From contig JACKQB010000002.1 of NCBI GenBank assembly GCA_024233115.1, positions 372,001-436,000 on the forward strand: DNA of 64,000 nt, given 5' to 3'. Source of the DNA: Akkermansiaceae bacterium. Its GTDB lineage: Bacteria > Verrucomicrobiota > Verrucomicrobiia > Verrucomicrobiales > Akkermansiaceae. The notes below the pieces were generated by a model. It worked only from the letters and a program-made list of their open reading frames with translations, made no database searches and had not been told where the DNA came from. Positions 18,366-27,653 of this stretch are shown one piece after another; the first letter of the stretch is position 1, and each line of letters starts with the position of its first letter. The position numbers and the translations under genes were made by a program.

Positions 18366-19978
18366 CACGCGAGACCATGGAGCAAATCGACGCCCTGCTC
18401 GGCGGCAGCACCACCCCGGAGGCGTTTGCCGGACTACAGCGGGTGTTGCGCAGCGACCCGGTCGCCCTGGCCCACTACTGCCGGCAGGCGGAGATCCACG
18501 GCAGGCTGGAATGGGAGCTGGGCTGCCGGGAGAACCAACTCTCTCCGGTGCATATTCCGACGACAGCCAGCCGCAGGAAACTCCGGGTCCGATGGCATCA
18601 ACAGCCCATGGTGTGGGGTTCGCTGGCAGCCGCGCTCGCCATCCTCATGGTCGTCACCCTCTACCGGGGCACCACCGGTCAGGGTGACACCGTTGCCATG
18701 GAACCCGCCGCATCCCTCCCCCGGCAGCCCGTTTCCGCTGGCGCTCCCATTGCCAGGCTGACCAAATCCCGGCAGGCACAGTGGCGGGAATCCGACCGCC
18801 CGGACAGCCCGTGGTTACCCCCCGGGAGAATGCACCTCCTTTCCGGCACCGCCGAAATCTGCCTGGATTCCGGCGCCCGCGTCATTCTCCAGGGGCCCGC
18901 CGAGCTGGAGCTGGTCTCCCCTTTCCTCGCCAGACTGCTGGCAGGCAAGGCCACCACCCACATCCCTTCACAGGCCGCCGGATTTGTGCTGGAAACCCCC
19001 TCGTCCAGTTTCTCCGACCAGGACAGCTCCTTTGCCGTCGCCGTCGCCGGGGACGGCTCCACCGAGGTGCATGTGATCCGGGGGCTTGTCGAGGCCACAC
19101 CGCGCGCCAACCCCCAGCTCGCAAAAATGCTCAGCAAGGACCAGTCCCTGCGCCTCGCAGACGACCACATCCTGACGGGCACGCATGAAAGACATTCCAT
19201 CCTGAGTTTCGCCGCCGACTTGCCATCGCCCATGGACCAGCCGCCCAGCCGCTACCTGCACTGGCCGATGGACCATGCCGAGCAAGAGCAAACCGCAGAA
19301 ACAGGTGACCACGCCGGTTCTGATTTCCGCGCGAGCATTCTCGCCCGTCCCGGCACCTCGGAAAATGCCAGCGCGGACTTCATCAAGGGCCGCTTTGGCA
19401 ATGCCGTCCAGCTCAACGGCCGCGGCGCATTCCTCTCCTCCGGCTTCCCCGGCATCGCGGGCGCCCAGTCCCGCACCGTCGCATTCTGGGTGAGAATCGC
19501 GCCGGACACCCCGGTCAACCACGCCTACTCCATGGTCGCCTGGGGAAAACCCGATGCACAAGAAGGCGGCAAGTGGCAGATTACCTGGAATGTGGACGCC
19601 CACCGCGAAGGCGGCCAAAAGGGTGCCGTGCGCACGGAATTCGGCGGCGGATACGTCATCGGCTCCACCGACTTGCGCGACGGCCGCTGGCACCACATTG
19701 CCGTGGTTTATCTCGGCGGCGAGTCCACCGATGTCGCCACCCACATCCGCCACTACGTCGATGGCCAACTCGAAAAAATCACCGCGTCAAAATCCAAAAT
19801 AATCAACACCAGCCTCATCGCCGACGAATCCCTGCCCACTTACATGGGCAGGCGCTTGGAAAACGACCACCTCAGCACAGGTTTCAAAGGCGCTCTCGAC
19901 GAGGTTTACATCTTCCCCGCTGCCCTCACCCCGCAGCAGATCAACGATCTTTACCTGGGCAACACAGCACCCCGGTAG
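18362..19978 (+). CDS. FecR-like membrane regulator with C-terminal LamG domain (cassette 1)
   Basis: The ATG at 18362 overlaps the sigma-factor stop, giving 538 residues. Residues 1-80 are cytoplasmic and should bind the sigma factor. One membrane helix spans about 84-101 (WGSLAAALAILMVVTLY). A FecR-like beta region covers about 130-270 (GTAEICLDSGARVILQGPA, EVHVIRGLVEATP). The usual GTxF turn of FecR domains is altered to SDQDSSFAVAV. A LamG/concanavalin-A-like domain fills about 300-535 (RTVAFWVRI, DGRWHHIAVVYLGGES, HYVDGQLEKI, GALDEVYIFPAAL). The protein is therefore a likely anti-sigma factor with a carbohydrate-binding-type sensor outside the inner membrane. Its LamG domain resembles that of the sulfatase two genes downstream. 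Confidence 0.85.
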   Translation: MTRETMEQIDALLGGSTTPEAFAGLQRVLRSDPVALAHYCRQAEIHGRLEWELGCRENQLSPVHIPTTASRRKLRVRWHQQPMVWGSLAAALAILMVVTLYRGTTGQGDTVAMEPAASLPRQPVSAGAPIARLTKSRQAQWRESDRPDSPWLPPGRMHLLSGTAEICLDSGARVILQGPAELELVSPFLARLLAGKATTHIPSQAAGFVLETPSSSFSDQDSSFAVAVAGDGSTEVHVIRGLVEATPRANPQLAKMLSKDQSLRLADDHILTGTHERHSILSFAADLPSPMDQPPSRYLHWPMDHAEQEQTAETGDHAGSDFRASILARPGTSENASADFIKGRFGNAVQLNGRGAFLSSGFPGIAGAQSRTVAFWVRIAPDTPVNHAYSMVAWGKPDAQEGGKWQITWNVDAHREGGQKGAVRTEFGGGYVIGSTDLRDGRWHHIAVVYLGGESTDVATHIRHYVDGQLEKITASKSKIINTSLIADESLPTYMGRRLENDHLSTGFKGALDEVYIFPAALTPQQINDLYLGNTAPR

Positions 19979-20172
19979 GAGGCGCTTTCCGACCACCTCC
20001 TGGATTCTTCCGTCGGCTCTGGTGCGGAGACCGCGCGGGCTTGCATATTTTCAGGCGGAGCACATTTGCACCCCCCTTCCAAAAAAAATTCTTTTTCCGC
20101 GTAATACTCCGCAGTTTTCCGCCATGTGGCAATGTCAGGAACGAATCCGGACTCATTCACGATACATCACAC

Positions 20173-20916
20173 ATGAAAACAACACTACTCAGCCTCGGCC
20201 TTGCCGCTGCGGCGACGATGACAAGCCAGGCCGCGATCACCGCGAACTGGGACTTCAACAACGCCAATGACAGCGTCAGCTCGACAGCAGGCACTCTCAA
20301 TGGCGGAGCCACGCTTAGCGGAGGCAAACTCAACCTCACCGGAACGGGTGGCTTTGATGCCGAGACTGCTGGCGGACTTGGCGGCACCGGTTCGTTTACA
20401 ATCGTCGCTGAGTTCACTACATCAGCCAATAGTGATCAGACCATTGTTGCCTACAACCCAGGTAACGGGGTGACAGGAGGCCAAGACATTCGTTTCTTTG
20501 CGCAAGCCAACGGTAACTTCCGCATCGAGATGAACGCTGGAGCAGGCTTTGAGCTAGACTTGGGCACTCTGAACCTCAACGATGGAGCCACACACCGTGT
20601 TGCCGCTATTTTCGACAGCGGCACCGGCGATAGCTTTCAAGACCTTGACATCTATGTGGACGGCACGATCTACAATGTCACAGGCGGCACAGATCACACG
20701 ATTAACCTCACCACTGGCACAGCGGCAGACGATAACGTGAGTTTTGGTTATCAGCTTAACAATACAGGGAACCGCGTGTTCACGGGGTCAATGGAATTCG
20801 TTCAAATCCATAACACAGCTCTGAGCGCTGCCCAGATCACCGCGATCCCGGAGCCCTCCTCCGCAGCCCTTCTCGGTCTCGGTGGTCTTGCTCTGATCCT
20901 GCGTCGCCGCAAGTAG
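20173..20916 (+). CDS. PEP-CTERM protein with LamG-like domain (cassette 1)
   Basis: The ATG at 20173 begins a signal peptide (MKTTLLSLGLAAAATMTSQA); in-frame sequence further upstream is low-complexity Arg/Pro-rich read-through of the intergenic region. The 247-residue protein has one LamG/concanavalin-like domain (ANWDFNNANDSV, GSFTIVAEFTTSANSD, DLDIYVDGTIYNV, GSMEFVQIHNTALSAAQI) and ends in the sorting tail IPEPSSAALLGLGGLALI followed by RRRK. In known systems an exosortase processes such tails at the inner membrane; no exosortase gene lies in this window. A strong terminator follows, then the sulfatase gene. The likely role is as an envelope or matrix protein binding polysaccharide. Confidence 0.85.
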   Translation: MKTTLLSLGLAAAATMTSQAAITANWDFNNANDSVSSTAGTLNGGATLSGGKLNLTGTGGFDAETAGGLGGTGSFTIVAEFTTSANSDQTIVAYNPGNGVTGGQDIRFFAQANGNFRIEMNAGAGFELDLGTLNLNDGATHRVAAIFDSGTGDSFQDLDIYVDGTIYNVTGGTDHTINLTTGTAADDNVSFGYQLNNTGNRVFTGSMEFVQIHNTALSAAQITAIPEPSSAALLGLGGLALILRRRK

Positions 20917-20961
20917 GGCTCCGCTGGTATCTGGCAGACCCTGCATGCAAGATGTCTTACC

Positions 20962-20999
20962 ACGCCCGTCGGATTCCGCTCCGACGGGGCGTTTTTTTT
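20962..20999 (+). terminator. Intrinsic terminator after PEP-CTERM gene 1
   Basis: A GC-rich hairpin of about 11 bp with one bulged base (arms around 20962-20973 and 20980-20991) is followed by eight T residues. It separates the PEP-CTERM gene from the sulfatase gene. Confidence 0.88.
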
Positions 21000-21006
21000 C
21001 TAGTGG

Positions 21007-21025
21007 AAGAGCTTTTCAAGCTCTT
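21007..21025. repeat. Short perfect palindrome in sulfatase leader
   Basis: AAGAGCTT and its exact reverse complement AAGCTCTT flank a three-base loop, 57 bp before the sulfatase start. A related phrase (GGGCTTGAAAACCC) follows at 21040-21053. It may be a dispersed extragenic palindrome or an mRNA leader hairpin. Confidence 0.4.
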
Positions 21026-21081
21026 GGGCAATTGAAAAAGGGCTTGAAAACCCCTCCTACGTACCCCCCGCCTTATTTGTA

Positions 21082-24000
21082 ATGAAACGCACATTTTTTT
21101 CCAGCCTCGCCACCATTTTCGCTTTCGCTTCCCTAGCCGGCGCGGCGCCCAACATCATCTTCGTGCTCACCGACGATCTCGGCTACGGCGACCTCGGCAT
21201 CTTCCACCAGAACACGCGTGACAACGGCGCGGGCGGCGGCATCGCCGGCGACGGTCTGATCAACGGAGCCGAAGAAGCGCATATTCATACGCCGAACCTC
21301 GACACCCTCGCCCGCGAGGGTGCCATGATGACCCGCCACTACACCTCGGCCCCCGTCTGCGCGCCTGCCCGCGGCTCACTGCTTCTGGGCCGCGACCAGG
21401 GCCACGCCAACGTCCGCGACAACAGCTTCGACAAGGCACTGGAAGACAACCACACTCTGGGGACTGTGCTAAAAAGCGCCGGTTACACCACGGCGTGCAT
21501 CGGAAAATGGGGGCTTCAGGGATCGCCGCAATACACCGCCGCCGCTGATGCCTTCCCCACCAAGCGTGGCTTCGATTTCTTCTTCGGCTACCTCGACCAC
21601 GGCGCCGGCCACCGCCACTACCCGAAAGAGGACAACAACGGCGGGAACCCACTCATTATCTGGGAAAACAGCACGAATGTTACCAGCGGACTCGACAAGT
21701 GTTACAGCACCGACCTGTTTACGGCCCGCGCCAAGAAATGGATCGTGGATCATCGGGCAGCCACACCGGGCACTCCCTTCTTTCTCTACCTGACCTACAC
21801 CGCACCCCATGCCGCGCTCGAAGTCGCCACCCAGGCCTACCCGTCATTCAGCGGCGCAAACGACAGCCTCACCGGAGGCTTGCAGTGGCTGGGCACTGCC
21901 GGCAACATGATCAATACCGCCAGCGGCACGGTGAACTCCTACATCCACCCGCAATTCTCGGCTTACAACGCCAGCGGAGCCACCGCGCGCCATGGCTCCA
22001 TGATCCGCCGCATCGACAACGGCATCGGCGACATCAAGCGGTTGCTCGCTGATTTAAATATCGATGACAACACCATCATCGTCTTCACCTCGGACAACGG
22101 ACCGCACCACGAGGGCAGCAGCGTCGTCGTCGGCATCGGCGCCGCCCCGGAACAGGACCCGCGCAACTTCCAATCCTACGGCAACATGGACGGCACCAAA
22201 CGCGACCACTGGGAGGCGGGCATCCGCGTGCCGACCATCGCCTGGTGGCCCGGCAACATCGACAACAACGACAACAGCACTCCCATCAACTCCACCCGCC
22301 CGTCCGCATTCCACGACTGGATGGCGACCCTTATCGACGCGGCTGGAAGCACCCCTCCCGCATTCAGCAACGGCGTCTCGCTGCTGCCCGAACTCACCGG
22401 AACGGGAACACAACGCGACAAGGGTTACCTCTACTTTGAATACCGCGCCGGTGGATTCAACTCCACACCAACGTATTCTGACTTCGACCCCTCGCACCGG
22501 GGGCAGACGCGCAACGAACTGCAAACCATCTTCCTCGACAACCCAGCCGATGGCATTCGCTACAAGGGCGTGCGCTACAACGTCACCAGCCATTCGCAAA
22601 ACTTCCGCATCTACGACGTCGATCTTGACCCCGGAGAAACGAACGACCTCGCCGCCAGCCACACGGCACTGCAACAGCAGATGAAGGACAAGGTGCTGCA
22701 AGTGCGTATCGACGGCGACTACCCCCGCAGCTATCTGAGCAGCCAGAACGCTCCGCCCGCCACCCCCGCCAGCACCGTCAACGGCCTCGATTTCAAAGCC
22801 TACACCGGCACCTGGGACTGGGTGCCGGAAACCGCCTGCCTCTCTGCCGCAGCCAGCGGCACCAGCACCGGCCTCGATCTCAGCAAACGCACCCGGGACG
22901 ATAACATCGCGCTCGAGTTCACCGGTTACATCTCCGTGCCCACCGACGGCACCTACACTTTCCAGATGACCACCGACAGCAGCGTCGGCACCAACGCCTC
23001 CGGCGGCATGATGTGGATTCACGATGCCCATGTCATCGACGACGACTTCAAGCACAGCGGGGCCGCCAAATCCGGCAGCATGCGCCTCAAGGCGGGCAAG
23101 CACCCGATCCGCATTCTCTACAAACACAGCACCGGCAGCCACGATATCCACCTGCAATACTCAGGCCCCGGCATCGCCCTGCAAACCGTGCCTGAAAGCG
23201 CCCTGTTCCGCAACGGCGTTCCCGACCCGGAACCCACCGCCAATCCGGACAACGCCAGCACCTCCGGCACCACCCCGGTCAGCATCCCCGTGCTTGCCAA
23301 CGATACCGACGACGGCGCGCCGTCACCACTCAGCATCCAGTCGGTCACCTCACCCTCATTCGGCAGCGCCGCCATCAACGGGACGCACATCGACTACACC
23401 GCCGACGCCGGAAAATTCGGCACCGACCAGTTCAGCTACACCATCACCGACGGCACCTACACCGCCACCGCGCTGGTCACGGTCAGTGTTACCGTGGCAT
23501 CCGCGGATCTCTGGTTTCCGCTCAACGAAACCTCCGGCAGCACCGTCGCCGAGGCCGGCGGCACCATTCCCGGCGCACACGTGAGCGCCCCTGTGCATAT
23601 CGCCGGCAAACACGGATACGCTCTGAACTTCGACGGCGTCGATGACCTGGTCAGCCTGACAGGCGTCACCCTGCCCACCGGAAACAGCCCGCGCACCGTC
23701 GCCGCCTGGGTGCGTGTCCCGGCCACTTCCGGGGTGGAAAACCAAGTCATTTTCGGCTACGGAGTCAACAATGACGGCGAGCGCTTTTCCTTCCGTCTCG
23801 ATGTCGCCGATCCCGCCAACCAACGCCTGCGCCTGGAAGTGCAAGGCGGCTCAATCGTCGGCAGCACCAGGATCAACGACGGCGCGTGGCACCACGTCGC
23901 CGTGGTCATCGAAAACGGCTCCACCAATGTCAACGCCGCCAAACTCTACGTCGACGGCGTGCTTGAAACCGTCAGCAGCTCCAGCTCGCAGACCATCAAC

Positions 24001-24531
24001 ACCAGCGCCTCAGGAACTCCAGCCATCGGTGCCTCCAGCCACGACCCCACCTACAACTTCAAGGGCGACATCGACGAAGTCCGCGTCTGTCACTCCGCCA
24101 AAACCGCCGGGGAAATCGCCATCCTCGCAGCCGACACCAACCAAACCGCCGCCGCATGGCTCTACCGCCACTACGCAGCGTCACCTCCCGCATGGACCAG
24201 CGATACCGACGCCGACGGCACTGACCTGCTGGGCGAGTATGCCTTCGGTGGAAACCCGCACGTTTCCGACCGCCCGAACGTCACCGCCAGCTACAACTCC
24301 GCCAGCGCCAAGCTCGAAGCCACCTTCACCCGCCGCAAAGCCGGCACCCACGACCTCACCTACAGCATGCAGGTCTCAAACGACCTCAGCGACTGGCTCA
24401 CCCTCACCGCCACCGAGCTTTCCACCGCCCCCCACCCCACCCTTGGCAATGCATTCGAACGCGTTACCGTGGAAACCGACGCCACCTCCGCCACCGAACC
24501 CCGCCTCTTCATGCGCGCCGTTGCAGAGTAG
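21082..24531 (+). CDS. Multidomain secreted sulfatase (type I, Cys) with PA14, cadherin-like, LamG and C-terminal EF-hand module
   Basis: The 1149-residue protein has a signal peptide (MKRTFFSSLATIFAFASLAGA). The sulfatase domain (about 23-560) has the metal-binding Asp31-Asp32 in VLTDDLGYGD and the formylglycine site C93-A-P-A-R97 in SAPVCAPARGS. The second metal site is near FTSDNGPHHEG. A PA14 domain spans about 566-709 (DGTYTFQMTTDSSVG, LKAGKHPIRILYKHSTG). A cadherin-like segment covers about 715-805 (VLANDTDDGAPSPLSIQSV) and a LamG domain about 807-1020 (NDGAWHHVAVVIENGS, KLYVDGVLET). The end carries an EF-hand-like loop D1041-x-D-x-D-G...E1052 followed by GGNP and a beta module. Formylglycine maturation by a separate enzyme is required. 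The likely substrate is a sulfated algal polysaccharide; exact specificity is unknown. Confidence 0.93.
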   Translation: MKRTFFSSLATIFAFASLAGAAPNIIFVLTDDLGYGDLGIFHQNTRDNGAGGGIAGDGLINGAEEAHIHTPNLDTLAREGAMMTRHYTSAPVCAPARGSLLLGRDQGHANVRDNSFDKALEDNHTLGTVLKSAGYTTACIGKWGLQGSPQYTAAADAFPTKRGFDFFFGYLDHGAGHRHYPKEDNNGGNPLIIWENSTNVTSGLDKCYSTDLFTARAKKWIVDHRAATPGTPFFLYLTYTAPHAALEVATQAYPSFSGANDSLTGGLQWLGTAGNMINTASGTVNSYIHPQFSAYNASGATARHGSMIRRIDNGIGDIKRLLADLNIDDNTIIVFTSDNGPHHEGSSVVVGIGAAPEQDPRNFQSYGNMDGTKRDHWEAGIRVPTIAWWPGNIDNNDNSTPINSTRPSAFHDWMATLIDAAGSTPPAFSNGVSLLPELTGTGTQRDKGYLYFEYRAGGFNSTPTYSDFDPSHRGQTRNELQTIFLDNPADGIRYKGVRYNVTSHSQNFRIYDVDLDPGETNDLAASHTALQQQMKDKVLQVRIDGDYPRSYLSSQNAPPATPASTVNGLDFKAYTGTWDWVPETACLSAAASGTSTGLDLSKRTRDDNIALEFTGYISVPTDGTYTFQMTTDSSVGTNASGGMMWIHDAHVIDDDFKHSGAAKSGSMRLKAGKHPIRILYKHSTGSHDIHLQYSGPGIALQTVPESALFRNGVPDPEPTANPDNASTSGTTPVSIPVLANDTDDGAPSPLSIQSVTSPSFGSAAINGTHIDYTADAGKFGTDQFSYTITDGTYTATALVTVSVTVASADLWFPLNETSGSTVAEAGGTIPGAHVSAPVHIAGKHGYALNFDGVDDLVSLTGVTLPTGNSPRTVAAWVRVPATSGVENQVIFGYGVNNDGERFSFRLDVADPANQRLRLEVQGGSIVGSTRINDGAWHHVAVVIENGSTNVNAAKLYVDGVLETVSSSSSQTINTSASGTPAIGASSHDPTYNFKGDIDEVRVCHSAKTAGEIAILAADTNQTAAAWLYRHYAASPPAWTSDTDADGTDLLGEYAFGGNPHVSDRPNVTASYNSASAKLEATFTRRKAGTHDLTYSMQVSNDLSDWLTLTATELSTAPHPTLGNAFERVTVETDATSATEPRLFMRAVAE

Positions 24532-24680
24532 CCGGGGTGTGACGTTTTTTAGGACACGTCGGCTTTAAAAATTTGGAAAACACGCTTGAAATCACGTGTG
24601 CCACTGAGCTACCGTTCCACTGTTATAAACATCCTTCATTTTTTTCTAAAGGAAATACAACCAACAACACTGGAAAACAC

Positions 24681-25424
24681 ATGAAACTGCAGCACACACT
24701 CATGGCTCTCGCTGCCTCGACGGCTTTTTCACATGCGGTCAGCATTGCCATCAACTTCGCTGAGAACGACGCCAACCAAGGCTTCGCAGGCGGAGCCAAC
24801 ATCGGCCCCACCGGTATCAACAGCAGTAATTGGAATAACACCATCAACCGCAGCAGCGGCTCGTTGGCAACCGGCACCCAGAACAACCTGATAGACGACA
24901 CGGGCGCCGCCACCACTGCTGACCTGAGCTGGAGCTCGTCCAATGTTTATTACAATGCTGACGGCACCGCAAACGACGAGCGCAAATTGGCGGTCGGCTA
25001 TCTGGACGACGGTGCCCCGGGCGTTTCGATCACGGTGACAGACATACCATACAGCAAGTATGTCGTTCTCGGGCTGCTGGCTTCGGACCAAGCCGGTGGT
25101 TCCACATACATCACCAGGGATTTCCTGGTCAATGGCGTGAATGTCCTGGGCGGAACCGCCACCGCCTACAACGGCGTCCTGACCAGTTGGAACGCCACGG
25201 GCAACAACTGGAATCCGGTGACCACCTCCACCACCGGCAATTACTGGACCAGCGCGGAGCAGACCAGCTCGACACTCACCATCACGGGCCTTCCCAGGAA
25301 CGGAGACGAGCGCGGCTCGATCACCGGACTGATTATTCAGGAAGTTCCGGTCCCGGAGCCATCCTCTACAGCCCTGCTCGGTCTCGGCGGACTCGCCCTG
25401 ATCCTCCGTCGCCGTAAAGGCTAA
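24681..25424 (+). CDS. PEP-CTERM protein, beta-sandwich type
   Basis: The ATG at 24681 starts a signal peptide (MKLQHTLMALAASTAFSHA); the upstream in-frame extension is not signal-like. The 247-residue protein contains one domain beginning VSIAINFAENDANQGF and including GINSSNWNNTINRSSGSLA. This pattern is a distant match to the domain in the proteins at 29258-30070 and 30206-32440 (SISVNF..., SKWNNI...). It ends with VPEPSSTALLGLGGLALI and RRRKG. It lies 149 bp after the sulfatase and is followed by a terminator, so it closes cassette 1. Function beyond PEP-CTERM-type sorting is unknown. Confidence 0.83.
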   Translation: MKLQHTLMALAASTAFSHAVSIAINFAENDANQGFAGGANIGPTGINSSNWNNTINRSSGSLATGTQNNLIDDTGAATTADLSWSSSNVYYNADGTANDERKLAVGYLDDGAPGVSITVTDIPYSKYVVLGLLASDQAGGSTYITRDFLVNGVNVLGGTATAYNGVLTSWNATGNNWNPVTTSTTGNYWTSAEQTSSTLTITGLPRNGDERGSITGLIIQEVPVPEPSSTALLGLGGLALILRRRKG

Positions 25425-25479
25425 GGAGGACACGGTCCTGCGCCGCCGGAAGCAGGCTCTGGTCCCAACCATTCTTTCA

Positions 25480-25512
25480 CACCCTGTGGCACCCGCCGCA
25501 GGGTGTTTTTTT
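25480..25512 (+). terminator. Intrinsic terminator closing cassette 1
   Basis: An 11-bp stem with one G-U pair (arms 25480-25490 and about 25495-25505) ends in a T-rich run. Confidence 0.85.
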
Positions 25513-25654
25513 GTATTTGGAGTTTGGGATATCGACCGTGGGCACGAGAACCAGGGAGGCGGCGGCGGCTAAGACAATGCCTCCCAAATTGGCATCGACT
25601 TATCCTCCGTTTGCAATCAAAACGGACATCGAAAAAACATTCCAAACGACCACT

Positions 25655-27022
25655 ATGAAAACAATCATCGAACCATTCCGGATCAAAAGCGTCGAGCCCA
25701 TCAAAATGACTACCCGGGAAGAACGCCTGGGCTACCTTGAGAAAGCGCATTACAATCTCTTTTCCCTCGATTCTAACAATGTATTGATCGACCTTCTGAC
25801 TGACTCGGGAACCTCCAGCATGAGTGCCCAGCAATGGGCAGGAGTCATGCAGGGGGATGAGTCCTACGCCGGCAGCCCCTCCTACGCACGTTTTGAAAAA
25901 GCCGTGCGCAACATCATGCCTTTCAAGTATGTGATCCCGACCCACCAGGGACGTGCTGCCGAGAAAATCCTCTTTTCCGTCGCGTTGAAAAAGGGTGACT
26001 GTGTCCCATCCAACACCCACTTCGACACCACACGCGCCAATATCGAGGCACAGGGGGCGGAGGCGATCGACCTGGTCATCGCAGAAGGCAAGGACCCCTC
26101 CGCCGACCACCCCTTCAAAGGCAATATCGACATCGGTAGACTCGATGAGCTGATGCAGGAAAAAGGAGCGGCAAACATCCCGCTGTGTATGATCACCATC
26201 ACGAACAACTCCGGCGGTGGCCAGCCTGTATCGATGGCCAACATCAAGGCAACCAAGGAAGTATGTGACAGGCATGGCATCCCCCTGTTCATCGATGCCT
26301 GCCGCTTTGCGGAAAACGCCTATTTCATCAAACAACGCGAACCCGGCTACGAAAACACACCCATCATCGATATCGTCCGCGAGATTTTCTCCTACGCCGA
26401 TGGCTGCACCATGAGCGCCAAGAAAGACGCCCTGGTCAACATGGGCGGCTGGTTGGCGATGAATCATGAAAACTGGGAGGAAGGCTGCCGGAACATGCTC
26501 ATCCTGACGGAGGGTTTCCCCACTTACGGAGGCCTGTCGGGTCGTGACCTCGAGGCCATCGCCATCGGTCTGGACGAGGTTGTCCAGGAGGATTACCTGC
26601 ACTACCGCATCGCCTCCACCCAGTATGTCGGCGACCGACTGATCGCTGCCGGAGTCCCGATCGTGCGCCCTGTCGGAGGCCACGCCATCTACCTGGACGC
26701 CCGCTCTTTCCTGCCTCACATCCCGCCGCAACAATACCCCGGCCAGGCGCTCGCGGCAGAGCTTTACGTCCACGGCGGCATCCGCGGCTGCGAAATCGGC
26801 ACCGTCATGTTTGGCAAAAAACCGGACGGCACCGAAACCATCGCCCCCATGGATCTTGTCCGCCTCGCCATCCCGAGGCGTGTATACACCCAGAGCCACA
26901 TGGACTTTTTGTTGGAAGTCATCATCGAGGTCTTTGGGAACCGCGACAGCATCAAAGGCATGAGAATAACCTGGCAGCCGAACGCCCTGCGCCATTTCAC
27001 CGCAAAATTTGACTACGTCTAG
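25655..27022 (+). CDS. tnaA: Tryptophanase-like PLP beta-eliminating lyase
   Basis: The ATG at 25655 (MKTIIEPFRIKSVEPIKM) matches the N-terminus of the tryptophanase/tyrosine phenol-lyase family and gives 455 residues; in-frame sequence upstream is not conserved. Conserved motifs are IDLLTDSGT, PTHQGR, GGQPVSMAN and the PLP-lysine region TMSAKKDALVNMGG with Lys257. Two positions separate the two enzymes. Tyrosine phenol-lyase has Thr124 and Arg381. This protein has Asp124 (HFDTT) and Ile381 (GCEIG), as tryptophanases do. It should convert tryptophan to indole, pyruvate and ammonia in the cytoplasm. It has its own spacer on both sides and sits oddly between the two sigma cassettes. Other beta-eliminating activities are possible. 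Confidence 0.85.
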   Translation: MKTIIEPFRIKSVEPIKMTTREERLGYLEKAHYNLFSLDSNNVLIDLLTDSGTSSMSAQQWAGVMQGDESYAGSPSYARFEKAVRNIMPFKYVIPTHQGRAAEKILFSVALKKGDCVPSNTHFDTTRANIEAQGAEAIDLVIAEGKDPSADHPFKGNIDIGRLDELMQEKGAANIPLCMITITNNSGGGQPVSMANIKATKEVCDRHGIPLFIDACRFAENAYFIKQREPGYENTPIIDIVREIFSYADGCTMSAKKDALVNMGGWLAMNHENWEEGCRNMLILTEGFPTYGGLSGRDLEAIAIGLDEVVQEDYLHYRIASTQYVGDRLIAAGVPIVRPVGGHAIYLDARSFLPHIPPQQYPGQALAAELYVHGGIRGCEIGTVMFGKKPDGTETIAPMDLVRLAIPRRVYTQSHMDFLLEVIIEVFGNRDSIKGMRITWQPNALRHFTAKFDYV

Positions 27023-27110
27023 AACCAGGCGCGGCGCGTGCCGGATGGTTTCGCACTGAGAGACATGTTTTTTTGTTAACGCCTGGGTAAAAACCGGCAT
27101 ATTCAAGTAG

Positions 27111-27653
27111 ATGCCAAAAAATCCGCGAGTCACGCAGGAATTTGTAAGCCTCCTGACCGATCATCAGGAGGTGATCAGGGCGTACATCATCACCCAGGTC
27201 CCGGGGTGTTCCGAAGTCCGCGACATCCTGCAGGAGGTCAATATCCTGCTGTGGGAAAAAATGCACCAATTTGAGCTCGGCACGAACTTCGGCGCCTGGG
27301 CCTGCACCGTCGCCTACTACAAGGTGCTCGATTACCGCAAAAAGCAGAAGAAAAACGACTTCCTCGTCTTTGGCGACGAACTGGCAAGCACCCTGAGCGC
27401 TGAATCAGTGGCCCGTGCGCCTGATACCCTCGAAGCCAAACGCAGCGCGCTGCATCACTGTCTGCAGAAACTGTCTGAAAAAGACCGGGCACTCCTCGAC
27501 GCCCGCTACAACTCCCCCACCGGGGAAATGGAGCAAGTTTCGAGCGAGACCGGCCGCTCGCGCGCATCTCTGCGTGTCAGCCTCAGCCGACTGCGCGCCA
27601 ATCTGAAAAACTGCATCAACAAACGCCTCGGCCTGGAAGGAGGTGCCGCGTGA
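27111..27653 (+). CDS. ECF-like sigma factor, Rhodopirellula/Verrucomicrobium type (cassette 2)
   Basis: This 180-residue paralogue of the sigma factor at 17826 has region 2 (RDILQEVNILLWEKMHQF, NFGAWACTVAYYKVLDYRKK) and region 4 (LSEKDRALLDARYNSP, SSETGRSRASLRVSLSRLR). It overlaps the next gene by four bases (GTGA). Region 4 differs clearly from the first copy, so the two probably recognise different promoters. It is the likely driver of the PEP-CTERM and esterase genes downstream. Confidence 0.92.
   Translation: MPKNPRVTQEFVSLLTDHQEVIRAYIITQVPGCSEVRDILQEVNILLWEKMHQFELGTNFGAWACTVAYYKVLDYRKKQKKNDFLVFGDELASTLSAESVARAPDTLEAKRSALHHCLQKLSEKDRALLDARYNSPTGEMEQVSSETGRSRASLRVSLSRLRANLKNCINKRLGLEGGAA
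27635..27642 (+). promoter_or_regulatory. Strong ribosome binding site fixing a GTG start
   Basis: AAGGAGGT, a near-perfect Shine-Dalgarno sequence, lies inside the end of the sigma gene with seven bases between it and the GTG at 27650. It supports the GTG start of the FecR-LamG gene. Most other genes here have weak or no such site. Confidence 0.7.

Noticed and set aside
22054..23157. 367-codon minus-strand frame inside the sulfatase gene
   Set aside because: Composition rich in Val, Gly and Ala without motifs; it is the complement of the PA14 and sulfatase coding sequence.
24531..24570. Possible terminator after the sulfatase gene
   Set aside because: The arms pair imperfectly and are not followed by a convincing T run on the plus strand.
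25421..27133. 570-codon open frame antisense to the tryptophanase gene
   Set aside because: It mirrors a clear enzyme, shows His/Asp/Val-rich composition typical of antisense frames in GC-rich DNA and has no recognisable domain.
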